From: Hymenobacter lucidus
GTDB lineage: Bacteria > Bacteroidota > Bacteroidia > Cytophagales > Hymenobacteraceae
Assembly: GCF_020447265.1 (NCBI RefSeq)
Contig: NZ_JAJADR010000002.1
Coordinates: 992,001 to 1,056,000 of the forward strand
Length of the DNA: 64,000 nt
Reading direction: 5' to 3'
Under the pieces are notes generated by a model. That model was not told where the DNA came from and did no database searches. It saw nothing but the letters and a program-made list of their open reading frames with translations. Shown here piece after piece: positions 57,003 through 64,000 of this stretch (position 1 is its first letter; the number at the start of each line of letters is the position of its first letter). The translations under genes and the position numbers were made by a program.

Positions 57003-58529
57003 TTACGGCAGTTTCTGAACCCGCACACTGCGCACATCACCAGCCGCAACCTGGAGCTGCACCAGGTAGATTCCAGCCGGTTGCTGCCGCAACGATAGTG
57101 GTACTGTGGTCTGACCAGCGGCCACTTCTGTTCTCCATACCAAACGACCCAGCGCATCCTGCACCACTACGCTGGTACCGGCGCGGGCCGGGCCTTCCAG
57201 CTGCAGCTGCAGGCTCTCCGCAGTCGGATTGGGGAAAGCCTGGAAGCCGGGCGCCAATGCCGCAGAACGGGCCGGCAGCAGCGTGGCAAAGTCGCTGCGG
57301 GTGCCGCAGGTAGTGGTGTTGCCGCCGCGGGTGCGCGTGTAGTACTGGAGGGAGGTTTCACCAGTGTATAAGTCGCCCAGCCCGAGTACAGGCGAGAAGC
57401 TCTGCTGAATCGTCAGCGCATCCAGGCCGCGCCAGTACATGCCGGGGGAGGTATTGTAAGGATACATAACCTGGTAGCCAACGTTGCGGCCAGTGCCCGC
57501 GCACCCGCCCAGGCTCTGATACAGCAGGCCCATACCCACAATCAGCCGCTGGTCGTTGCCCGTGGTAGAAGCCACGCGGTACTCGCCCGACAGCATGGGC
57601 AGGGCCCCAAACAGGTAGCTATACTGTCGGGCCTGACCCGTGCGCAGGGAAATGGCTAGTCGGCCGGTTGTCGCGGAGCCGGTGCTGCTGCCAGCCGGAG
57701 AGCCGCAGTTTGGTACGCCGTACGTTTGGGTGCGGCTTTGTTCCTGGTAGGTGTAAATCAGGCTGTCGGCCGTTTGCTGCCGGGTTTTGATCTGCCGCAG
57801 CTTGTAGGTGCGCGAACAGGGCAGGCCCCCGTAGCTGAACGGCTCCTGCACGTAGCCCAGCTCGTCGCCGGGCTGCATATCGAAAATAGCCAGCGGACTG
57901 TAGGCTGACTGAAGCAGCGCAGCGGGCAAGGCAGCCTGCACGTATTCCCTGGAGTTGCCCGAGTAAGGATAGACCAGCTCGGTAGCCGACACCAGGCCGT
58001 AGCGCCGGCTCATACGCACCACCTGCCCGTTGCTGAGCGTGATGGTAGCTAGGCTGTCGGTAACGGCGGGCGTTCCGAAGGTTTGGACGGCACGGCTGGT
58101 GAGAGTGGCCGTTACCAGTGGATTCTGCCCGGCGGCCCAGCTGCTGCCTACCGCCGCCCGGGGACGCAGTAACAGGGAAGTGGCCCCTTGCCCAGCCGTG
58201 GGGTCGGCATTCACCACCAGCCGATACTCCGCCGTGCCCGGCCGCCATTCCAGCCGGGAGCCAAATAGGTTGTTGCGGGTTTTGTAGAACGTACCCTGGT
58301 CGGTGCCCGGCGCCCGGCGCATTATGCGGTTGAAGGTGAAGACCGAATCTCCAGCCGTGGTGGCATAGGCCGAGTCGACGCGCAGCGTGAAAGCATCGGT
58401 AGCCGGACCAGTGCCCGTGGGCTGGTAAGCGTAGATCAGGCCCATCCGAAAAGGCTTCCAGCTTTGAGCCTGGACAATAGTGACGGAGCCACACAGCGCG
58501 GCTATTACCAGGGGGTAAAGTTTTTTCAT
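57003..58529 (-). CDS. T9SS-sorted secreted protein, first of a tandem paralogue pair
   Basis: 508 residues. Signal peptide MKKLYPLVIAALCGSVTIVQAQ, then a beta-rich region beginning SWKPFRMGLIYAYQPTG and a C-terminal T9SS type A sorting domain (FQAFPNPTAESLQLQLEGPA ... GIYLVQLQVAAGD). The body has repeated Cys-containing strands and no recognised catalytic motif. It shares order and wording with the gene at 58573 (xWxPFRxN, NxFGSRLEWRPG against NQFGRQLRYNPAQ, LTMLSxxY-type segments), so the two arose by duplication. Surface or extracellular; function unknown. Confidence 0.82.
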   Translation of the reverse strand: MKKLYPLVIAALCGSVTIVQAQSWKPFRMGLIYAYQPTGTGPATDAFTLRVDSAYATTAGDSVFTFNRIMRRAPGTDQGTFYKTRNNLFGSRLEWRPGTAEYRLVVNADPTAGQGATSLLLRPRAAVGSSWAAGQNPLVTATLTSRAVQTFGTPAVTDSLATITLSNGQVVRMSRRYGLVSATELVYPYSGNSREYVQAALPAALLQSAYSPLAIFDMQPGDELGYVQEPFSYGGLPCSRTYKLRQIKTRQQTADSLIYTYQEQSRTQTYGVPNCGSPAGSSTGSATTGRLAISLRTGQARQYSYLFGALPMLSGEYRVASTTGNDQRLIVGMGLLYQSLGGCAGTGRNVGYQVMYPYNTSPGMYWRGLDALTIQQSFSPVLGLGDLYTGETSLQYYTRTRGGNTTTCGTRSDFATLLPARSAALAPGFQAFPNPTAESLQLQLEGPARAGTSVVVQDALGRLVWRTEVAAGQTTVPLSLRQQPAGIYLVQLQVAAGDVRSVRVQKLP

Positions 58530-58572
58530 CGTGAATAGCTAGCTCAACAGTTGATCCTGACAGGCTGATTCC

Positions 58573-60081
58573 TTACCGGGAGTGCTGCAGCTTCAGATAC
58601 TGCGCCGGCTCGTGGCCCGCCTGCACTTCCACTAGGTACAGGCCCGGAACCAGGCTTTGCAGCGGCAACACCAGCTCGGTTTGTCCGGTGGTCAGCTGCT
58701 GAGTTTTCACGGCGCGGCCCAGGTTATCGAGCAGCCGCACCGTGGTAGCAACCCGCGCGGCGCCAGCCAGCCGCAGCGTTGCTGATTCGCCCGCCGGGTT
58801 CGGATACAGCTCGAAAGTAGCGGCAAGCCGAGCAGCCTTGGTGGGCAGCAGCGTGCCAAAGCTGGTGCGGCTACCACAGGTCTGGTCTGCGGCATTCACA
58901 GTGCGCCGCCAGTAAACAAGGCGCTTCTCTGCTTGGCTTATCACCCCAACGCCCGGGCCCTCCTGCTGCTGCCAGCCGGGCAGGTCGATGGCCTGGTACG
59001 GGTTGTAAACGTCGCCATTGAGGCGGTAGAGCATTTGCTGCTGTAGCCGTGCGGGTATGCTGCAAGCCGTAGCCGGACTGGCCACAAGTACTGGATACCC
59101 CATCATCAGCGACGCTGGAACGCCGGGCAGGGCGCGGTATTCATACGCTAGCAAATCGGTATTGACGGGCACCAAGGCCGCGTTGGGCCTGTTGGGGCCG
59201 GCCCACCGGCCCGTGCGCAGAGAGGCCGCCATGCGCACCACCTCCACGGGCCCAACCGCAGTACCCATGCCGGAGCAGCTAGGCGTGTTGTGGTACACTG
59301 TCTGGCTTTGCTGCTGAAAACGATACACCACACTGTCGGCCGTCACTTGCCGGCTCAGCACCCGCCGCAGCAGCCAACCATCAAAGCAGGCAAACGGGCC
59401 CAGAAACACCGGATCCTGGAAGTAGCCCAGCTCGTTGCCGGGCTGCAGGTCCAGTAGATCCAGCGGGTTGTAATAGCTCAATCCGGCCGGGCCGGGCCGG
59501 CGGGCTATAGTCAGCATTTTAGGATTTGTTACGCCAAACAGTAAGTTCGCCGGGGCCGATACCAAGCCGTTGTTCTTGCTCAGCATCACCGTTACGCCCG
59601 TGCTGCACCGGAAAATAGCCACGGAGTCTGTTACGCCATCTACCACCTGCGTGCCGCGGGAAAGCAGCGTGGTTTGCACTCCATAATCGGAGAAATAGCT
59701 GCTCCACGTGTCACCGACCCGAGCAAAAGGCTTAAGCACCAGTGTCCGGTCGGCGGAAAAGCCATTGATTGAGACCCCGGCCCAGTTCAGCGAATACGTG
59801 CGCTGGGCCGGGTTGTAGCGCAGCTGCCGGCCAAACTGGTTGTTAGCCGACTTTTGCCACTGAAAGCTGTTGGCCCGGCGCACGGTACGGTTGAAATAAT
59901 AAACCGAGTCGGCGCCCTGCAGCGCGGCCGAATCCAGCCGCATGGTTAGCACGGTGTCGGCCGTTACGCCTCGAAAGGCGTGCACGTCCTGATTAGGGCG
60001 AAAAGGCCGCCAGTTCTGGGCTTGTAGGGGTAACTGGGCAAGGCTGGCGCACAGCACCAGTAAATAGTACACGTTTTTCAT
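58573..60081 (-). CDS. T9SS-sorted secreted protein, second of a tandem paralogue pair
   Basis: 502 residues from the ATG at 60081 (MKNVYYLLVLCASLAQLPLQAQ, signal peptide). The mature N-terminus NWRPFRPNQDVHAFRG matches its neighbour's SWKPFRMG. It ends with a T9SS sorting domain (FELYPNPAGESATLRLAG ... GLYLVEVQAG). A region of alternating beta-strands lies between, including LDLLDLQPGNELGYFQDPVF, which parallels IFDMQPGDELGYVQEPF in the neighbour. The upstream 11 codons of the frame are excluded. Exported to the surface; function unknown. The two genes are 43 bases apart and probably cotranscribed. Confidence 0.82.
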   Translation of the reverse strand: MKNVYYLLVLCASLAQLPLQAQNWRPFRPNQDVHAFRGVTADTVLTMRLDSAALQGADSVYYFNRTVRRANSFQWQKSANNQFGRQLRYNPAQRTYSLNWAGVSINGFSADRTLVLKPFARVGDTWSSYFSDYGVQTTLLSRGTQVVDGVTDSVAIFRCSTGVTVMLSKNNGLVSAPANLLFGVTNPKMLTIARRPGPAGLSYYNPLDLLDLQPGNELGYFQDPVFLGPFACFDGWLLRRVLSRQVTADSVVYRFQQQSQTVYHNTPSCSGMGTAVGPVEVVRMAASLRTGRWAGPNRPNAALVPVNTDLLAYEYRALPGVPASLMMGYPVLVASPATACSIPARLQQQMLYRLNGDVYNPYQAIDLPGWQQQEGPGVGVISQAEKRLVYWRRTVNAADQTCGSRTSFGTLLPTKAARLAATFELYPNPAGESATLRLAGAARVATTVRLLDNLGRAVKTQQLTTGQTELVLPLQSLVPGLYLVEVQAGHEPAQYLKLQHSR

Positions 60082-60161
60082 TGGCGGTTCTATAAGAAGT
60101 GATAATACCAGCAAAATATGGAATAAAACGTAGCCATCAGCTCAGCGGTCAGAATAAACAG

Positions 60162-60192
60162 AAAAGCCCCTGCACTTGCGCGCAGGGGCTTT
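60162..60192 (-). terminator. Terminator after rpsT
   Basis: AAAGCCCCTGC pairs with GCAGGGGCTTT; on the minus strand it lies after rpsT. Confidence 0.85.
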
Positions 60193-60223
60193 CATATAAC
60201 AGAGCAGAAAAGTCAGTGGATGC

Positions 60224-60481
60224 TTAGGCAGCCAGCGACTTCACGAACTTGGCCAGCTTCGACTTATTGTTGGCGGCTTTGTTCTTGTGAATGATGTTCT
60301 TCTTGGCCAGACGGTCCAGCATCGACGATACTTTCTTCAGCAGCTCTTGTGCTTCCGAAGCATCGGTGGTGGCGCGCAGCTTCTTAACAGCGGTGCGGGT
60401 CGATTTAGCCTGATAACGGTTCAACACGCGCTTCGCTTCGTTGGAACGGATACGCTTGAGGGCCGACTTATGATTTGCCAT
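60224..60481 (-). CDS. rpsT: Small ribosomal subunit protein bS20
   Basis: 85 residues, the usual length, rich in Lys, Arg and Ala. Starts MANHKSALKRIRSNEAKRVL and ends KLAKFVKSLAA, all typical of S20, a primary 16S rRNA-binding protein of the small subunit. It has a perfect promoter at 60531-60561 and its own terminator, so it is monocistronic. Confidence 0.98.
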   Translation of the reverse strand: MANHKSALKRIRSNEAKRVLNRYQAKSTRTAVKKLRATTDASEAQELLKKVSSMLDRLAKKNIIHKNKAANNKSKLAKFVKSLAA

Positions 60482-60530
60482 GGGTATGGTAAAATTGACG
60501 TTCTGCTCGAATTGGGTTCAATTGGGTTGG

Positions 60531-60561
60531 CAAAGGTAAGCCTTTGGTTTGAAATAACAAA
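60531..60561 (-). promoter_or_regulatory. Promoter of rpsT
   Basis: On the minus strand TTTG (60561-60558), a 19-base spacer, then TACCTTTG (60538-60531) followed by C: a full consensus match, about 50 bases before the ATG. The leader contains the direct repeat AATTGGGTT. Confidence 0.8.
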
Positions 60562-60702
60562 TACCAGGCTTCGATTTGCGCTTTGGCTTCGGGCTGCGCT
60601 GCAAATATAGCCCTTCTACTCCCGCTTTTCTACCCCGGCGGGCTGCTCGATGCTGGCCGGACGGGCGCAAATATGCTACTTGCAGCCTTTGTTCTGCCGG
60701 CC

Positions 60703-61872
60703 ATGAAATACCTCACCCGCACCATCTGGCTGCTTTCCCTGGTTAGCCTCTTTACTGACCTGGCCAGCGAAATGCTGTATCCGGTGATGCCGCTCTACCT
60801 ACAAAGTATTGGCTTCTCCGTGGTATTGATTGGCGTGCTCGAAGGTGTAGCCGAAGCCACCGCCGGCCTGAGCAAAGGCTATTTCGGGCAGTGGTCCGAC
60901 CGGCTGGGGCGGCGGCTGCCGTTCGTGCAGTGGGGTTATGGCCTGAGTGCTTTGTCGAAGCCTATGCTGGCTGTGCTGACGGCTCCATGGTGGGTGTTTC
61001 TGGCCCGCACCACCGACCGGCTGGGCAAAGGCCTGCGCACCGGAGCCCGCGACGCGCTGCTTTCCGACGAAACTACCCCTAAGAATAAAGGCCGCGTCTT
61101 CGGCTTTCACCGCTCCCTCGATACCCTCGGGGCGGTGCTGGGGCCGGTGTTGGCCCTGCTTTGGCTGGCAGCCCGCCCTGGCGACTACCGCTTGCTGTTT
61201 CTGCTGGCCTTTCTGCCGGGCCTGGCCGCGGTGGGCATTACGCTGGCAGTACACGAAAAGCCCAAGGTTCCGTCCGCGCAGCCGGTGCGCCCCTTCTGGG
61301 CCTCTTTCAGCTACTGGCAACGGGCGCCAAGCTCTTACCGCCGGGTGGCGAGCGGCTTGCTGGTATTTGCTTTCTTCAACAGTGCCGACACCTTTCTACT
61401 GCTGCTGGCCCGGCAGCGCGGCCTGCCCGATGCCACCGTTATCGGCTTGTACATCTTCTACAATCTGGTGTATGCCCTCAGTGCCCTGCCCGCCGGCCAC
61501 TTATCCGACCGCCTGGGTCCTCGACCCATGCTGGTAACAGGGCTGCTGCTGTTCAGTCTTGTGTACGCCGGCATGACGCAGGCCCATGAGCTGTTGGTTT
61601 TCGCGCTGCTGTTTGGGTTGTACGGCCTGTATGCGGCCGCTACGGAAGGCATCAGCAAAGCCTGGCTCAGCAACCTATGTGTCCCCGCCGACACCGGGGC
61701 CGCGCTGGGCACCTATGCCGGTCTGAGCAGCATCGCCGCGCTGCTGGCCAGCGCGCTTACCGGACTAGTATGGCAACTGTTTGGCAGCACAGCAGCCTTT
61801 GGCCTTTCGGCGGCGGTGGCAGCCGGCGTGGCGCTGTTTCTAGCCCGCACCCGCCTGCCGTCAAAAGAATAG
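60703..61872 (+). CDS. MFS transporter
   Basis: 389 residues with about 12 membrane segments, starting MKYLTRTIWLLSLVSLFTDLASEMLYPVMP, characteristic of a particular MFS branch (DLASEM with YPVMPLYL). Loop motifs GQWSDRLGRRLPFVQWG and GHLSDRLGPRPMLVTG are the two family repeats. LGKGLRTGARDALLS is a further subfamily signature. Inner membrane; substrate unknown. The start at 60703 is chosen from family alignment; the upstream extension (to 60583) enters the rpsT promoter region. A hairpin follows at the stop. Confidence 0.92.
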   Translation: MKYLTRTIWLLSLVSLFTDLASEMLYPVMPLYLQSIGFSVVLIGVLEGVAEATAGLSKGYFGQWSDRLGRRLPFVQWGYGLSALSKPMLAVLTAPWWVFLARTTDRLGKGLRTGARDALLSDETTPKNKGRVFGFHRSLDTLGAVLGPVLALLWLAARPGDYRLLFLLAFLPGLAAVGITLAVHEKPKVPSAQPVRPFWASFSYWQRAPSSYRRVASGLLVFAFFNSADTFLLLLARQRGLPDATVIGLYIFYNLVYALSALPAGHLSDRLGPRPMLVTGLLLFSLVYAGMTQAHELLVFALLFGLYGLYAAATEGISKAWLSNLCVPADTGAALGTYAGLSSIAALLASALTGLVWQLFGSTAAFGLSAAVAAGVALFLARTRLPSKE

Positions 61873-61903
61873 CCCCGGCCGTGCATTGCACCACCGGGGC
61901 TAT
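61869..61903 (+). terminator. Hairpin after the MFS gene
   Basis: ATAGCCCCGG pairs with CCGGGGCTAT across a 15-base loop, including the stop codon; no strong T-run, so termination is plausible rather than certain. Confidence 0.55.
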
Positions 61904-61948
61904 TCCTAGTTGGGGTAAACAAAGCCTGTTTCAGGCCGCACGGCACTG

Positions 61949-62728
61949 CTAATCAACTTTCTTTTCGATTTCGTTGGCCATCGTGTGGTGCGAGCGAAGC
62001 ATGGGCAGCGTTTTAGTAGCAAAGCTCTGTACGGTCGGCGTTTCAGCCCCCTTACTTTTCACCTCAAACATGGCCACATCCATCTTGTGGGCCGCTTCCA
62101 TGGCATCCATATAGGCCTCGTCGAAAGCCTTGCCCGATTTACCGGTCAGCTGGTCGGCCATAGTCTGGTGAATGGGCATCAGGGTCTGGGGCAGCGTGAC
62201 GCCCAGCGGCACGGCCACGGTTTTCAGCTCCTGCGTCGCCTTGGTATGATGGTCGACCATCATTTGGCCAAACTTTTTCACTTCGGCATTCGCTGATTTC
62301 TGCACTGCCAGCTTGCCCATCTGAATTTCCAGCATGTTGCTGCTAGCGGCCGTCATCAGAAATGTAGGGTCCTGCATGGTGGCAAAACTGGCCATAAAAG
62401 CATTCATATCGGTACCTGGAGCGCTGGCCGAGCCGGCCGCCATGCCGGTGCCGCTCATGCTGCCGGCGGTAGTACCGGTGGCGGCGGTGCTGGTGCCAGT
62501 TTGGCTGGGCGCAACGGCGGAACCCACGCCCGTATCGGCCACGCCGGTGCTGGTGCCGGTCGAGGGCGTGCTGCCACTGCCACTCATACTGCTGCTCGTA
62601 CCCGTGGAGCTACCTGAAGTAGAAGCGCCTGAGCTCATACCGGAGTTAGTGTTGGTGCTACTACAGGCAGAGGCCACAATAAAGGCGCTGCCAACTAAAA
62701 GCTGAGGAATTACTTTTATCGTTTTCAT
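61949..62728 (-). CDS. DUF4142-domain lipoprotein with a Ser/Thr/Gly-rich linker
   Basis: 259 residues. A lipoprotein signal ends with ASACSS (lipobox around residue 22). Residues about 25-110 are low complexity, dominated by Ser, Thr, Gly and Ala. The C-terminal domain (about 115-259) matches DUF4142: SSNMLEIQMGKLAVQKSANAEV, FGQMMVDHHTKATQEL, a four-helix bundle fold resembling ferritin-like or spore-coat proteins. Function unknown; relatives often are envelope or stress associated. The linker probably spaces the domain from the membrane. Confidence 0.85.
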   Translation of the reverse strand: MKTIKVIPQLLVGSAFIVASACSSTNTNSGMSSGASTSGSSTGTSSSMSGSGSTPSTGTSTGVADTGVGSAVAPSQTGTSTAATGTTAGSMSGTGMAAGSASAPGTDMNAFMASFATMQDPTFLMTAASSNMLEIQMGKLAVQKSANAEVKKFGQMMVDHHTKATQELKTVAVPLGVTLPQTLMPIHQTMADQLTGKSGKAFDEAYMDAMEAAHKMDVAMFEVKSKGAETPTVQSFATKTLPMLRSHHTMANEIEKKVD

Positions 62729-63030
62729 AGTGGGGTTGTGAGATTATGAGATTGTGGGTATAATACGAGCATATAATCAATCAAGATACTAGTGTTCAGC
62801 TTGTTACTTACCAATTCTTTGACCATTTACTTTTTGCCTTGCTTCTGAGGCTTTGTGGTCGCAGGCACTAGCCCAAAGAATTGGGAGCAACTTTTCATTT
62901 TAAGCGGCGGTTCTTTTTCTGTCCTGCCTGCCAAGCCGACTTGCTGTGATGGTATGCATGCCTACTTATTTTATCCTTATCTTCCTCAAGTCGCCGCATC
63001 TTTGCCAGTAGCTTAGCTTTTTGTCCGTTT
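62729..63030. other. Intergenic region between divergent genes
   Basis: About 300 bases, AT-richer than average near 62740-62830, with the short direct repeat GAGATT(A/G)TG. CATCTTTGCC at about 62997 resembles the TAnnTTTG box with one mismatch and would serve the hydrolase gene at 63031. No gene is supported. Confidence 0.45.
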
Positions 63031-64000
63031 ATGCCACTCGTACCGCACTCTCGCTATCAGCCGCCGTTTTACATGTTCAACGGGCATATTCAAACCATCG
63101 TGCCTAGTCTGTGGCGCTCGGTGCCCGATGTGAGCTATCAGCGCGAGCGGGTAGAAACGCCCGACGGCGACTTTCTGGACCTCGACTGGTCACGGCAGAC
63201 GGCGGGGCCAGCCGATACGCTGGCCATTGTGTCGCACGGGCTGGAGGGCGACGCCGGCCGCCCCTACGTGCGCGGCATGGTGCGGGCCCTCAAGCGCGCC
63301 GGCCTCGATGCGCTGGCCTGGAACTACCGCAGCTGCAGCGGCGAAATGAACCGCCTGGTGCGCTCCTACCACCTCGGCGACACCGACGACCTCGACTTCG
63401 TGGTGCGCCACGCTCTGGCTACGGGCCGCTACCGCCGCATCTTTCTCACCGGCTTCAGTGCGGGCGGCAACGTAACGCTGAAATACCTGGGCGAAAACCC
63501 AGCCCGGCTGCCCCGGGAAATAACCCGCGCCGCCGTCTTCTCGGTACCCACGGATTTGAAATCCAGCTCCTACCAGATTTCCAAGCCCGAAAACCGCATC
63601 TACCTGGCGCGCTTTCTGAAGTCGTTACGGGCCAAGATGCGGCAGAAAGCAGATTTGCTGCCCGGCCAGATTGATGTGGAAAACCTGGAGCTGCTACTCG
63701 ACTTTCCGCAGTTCGACGACCGGTTTACGGCGCCCATGCATGGCTTCAAATCGGCCGACGACTACTACGAGCAGTCCAGTTCGGGGCGCTACCTGGCCAC
63801 CATTACCATCCCGACTTTGCTGGTAAACGCGGAAAACGACCCGTTTCTGGCTCCCGCCTGCTTTCCCCGGGACATTGCGGCCGCCTCGGAATTCGTGTTT
63901 CTGGAAACCCCGCCCGAAGGTGGCCATGTGGGCTTTGCCGAGGGCACGCCCGATGGCGAATACTATTCCGAGCGTCGCGCCGTCGAGTTTCTGATGGCAG
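63031..64000 (+). CDS. YheT-family alpha/beta hydrolase, C-terminus cut by window edge
   Basis: 323 codons are present and the frame is still open at the edge. It begins MPLVPHSRYQPPFYMFNGHIQ, typical of the YheT/ABHD1-3 family. Visible elements: LDWSRQ, the oxyanion segment VSHGLEGD (about 68-75), GMVRALKRAGLDALAWNYRSC, the nucleophile elbow GFSAGGN (Ser143), the acid region LLVNAENDPF, and the His loop GGHVGF. Such hydrolases act on esters or lipids in the cytosol; the substrate is unknown. The frame ends just after the His loop and so is nearly complete. Confidence 0.93.
   Translation, partial: MPLVPHSRYQPPFYMFNGHIQTIVPSLWRSVPDVSYQRERVETPDGDFLDLDWSRQTAGPADTLAIVSHGLEGDAGRPYVRGMVRALKRAGLDALAWNYRSCSGEMNRLVRSYHLGDTDDLDFVVRHALATGRYRRIFLTGFSAGGNVTLKYLGENPARLPREITRAAVFSVPTDLKSSSYQISKPENRIYLARFLKSLRAKMRQKADLLPGQIDVENLELLLDFPQFDDRFTAPMHGFKSADDYYEQSSSGRYLATITIPTLLVNAENDPFLAPACFPRDIAAASEFVFLETPPEGGHVGFAEGTPDGEYYSERRAVEFLMA

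Noticed and set aside
63111..63674. 187-codon frame overlapping the end of the window
   Set aside because: It is out of frame with the YheT-type hydrolase, whose elbow GFSAGGN and family start at 63031 are clear.

Overview
The window looks like chromosomal DNA of a Bacteroidota bacterium, most likely a Hymenobacter-like member of the Cytophagales. I infer this from GC-rich coding sequence, proteins with type IX secretion (T9SS) C-terminal sorting tails, an Oar-type TonB-dependent receptor, an S46 peptidase, DUF3857 proteins, an IPExxxVDY-type gene beside pyk, and Bacteroidota promoters of the form TTG-N19-TAnnTTTG. No phage, plasmid, transposase, CRISPR array or rRNA was seen. About 49 protein genes and one tRNA are supported. 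The genes at both window edges are cut.

Layout. 1-4741 (minus) is a surface-sugar group: a partial UDP-glucuronate decarboxylase, ugd, a family 2 glycosyltransferase and asnB. 4871-7008 holds an acyl-CoA-binding protein, a composite inverted-repeat/terminator element and a GlcD-type FAD oxidoreductase. 7050-11221 holds two consecutive broken genes: an NlpC/P60 lipoprotein with a frameshift and a TonB-dependent receptor with an in-frame amber codon. 11404-13954 has tRNA-Ala(GGC), the cysE-cysK cysteine pair and a cupin protein. 14329-21659 has a secreted beta-helix protein, a HEAT-cyclophilin lipoprotein, a glycosyltransferase and an outer-membrane-type lipoprotein. 21840-26894 is an xdhABC molybdenum hydroxylase locus, interrupted by repeat and terminator hairpins. 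26937-32267 holds a DUF4136 lipoprotein, an ABC exporter, an unknown secreted protein and an MFS transporter.

32583-41034 contains a translationally coupled pair of DUF3857/transglutaminase-like proteins, the first without the Cys and His the second keeps. It is followed by a propeptide-only paralogue and then the full secreted zinc metalloprotease. 41323-46765 (minus) holds a helix-hairpin-helix outer-membrane protein coupled to a PorV-like barrel, and an S46 dipeptidyl-peptidase of DPP7 type. 46889-50099 holds yidD, a beta-propeller lipoprotein, lgt and an ECF sigma factor overlapping a small membrane protein. 50315-56927 is housekeeping: nadE, acpP-fabF-rnc, the IPExxxVDY-type gene and pyk. 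57003-64000 holds two tandem T9SS-sorted paralogues, rpsT, an MFS transporter, a DUF4142 protein and a partial YheT-type hydrolase.

The points most worth a second look are the two lesions in neighbouring genes at 7.5-10.1 kb, the propeptide-only gene beside its protease, the inactive/active DUF3857 pair, the helix-hairpin-helix barrel pair, and a set of long intergenic inverted repeats (a perfect 40-bp pair at 52.3 kb, others at 5.4, 23.3, 41.2 and 55.4 kb). I do not see a clearly new multi-gene defence or biosynthetic system.
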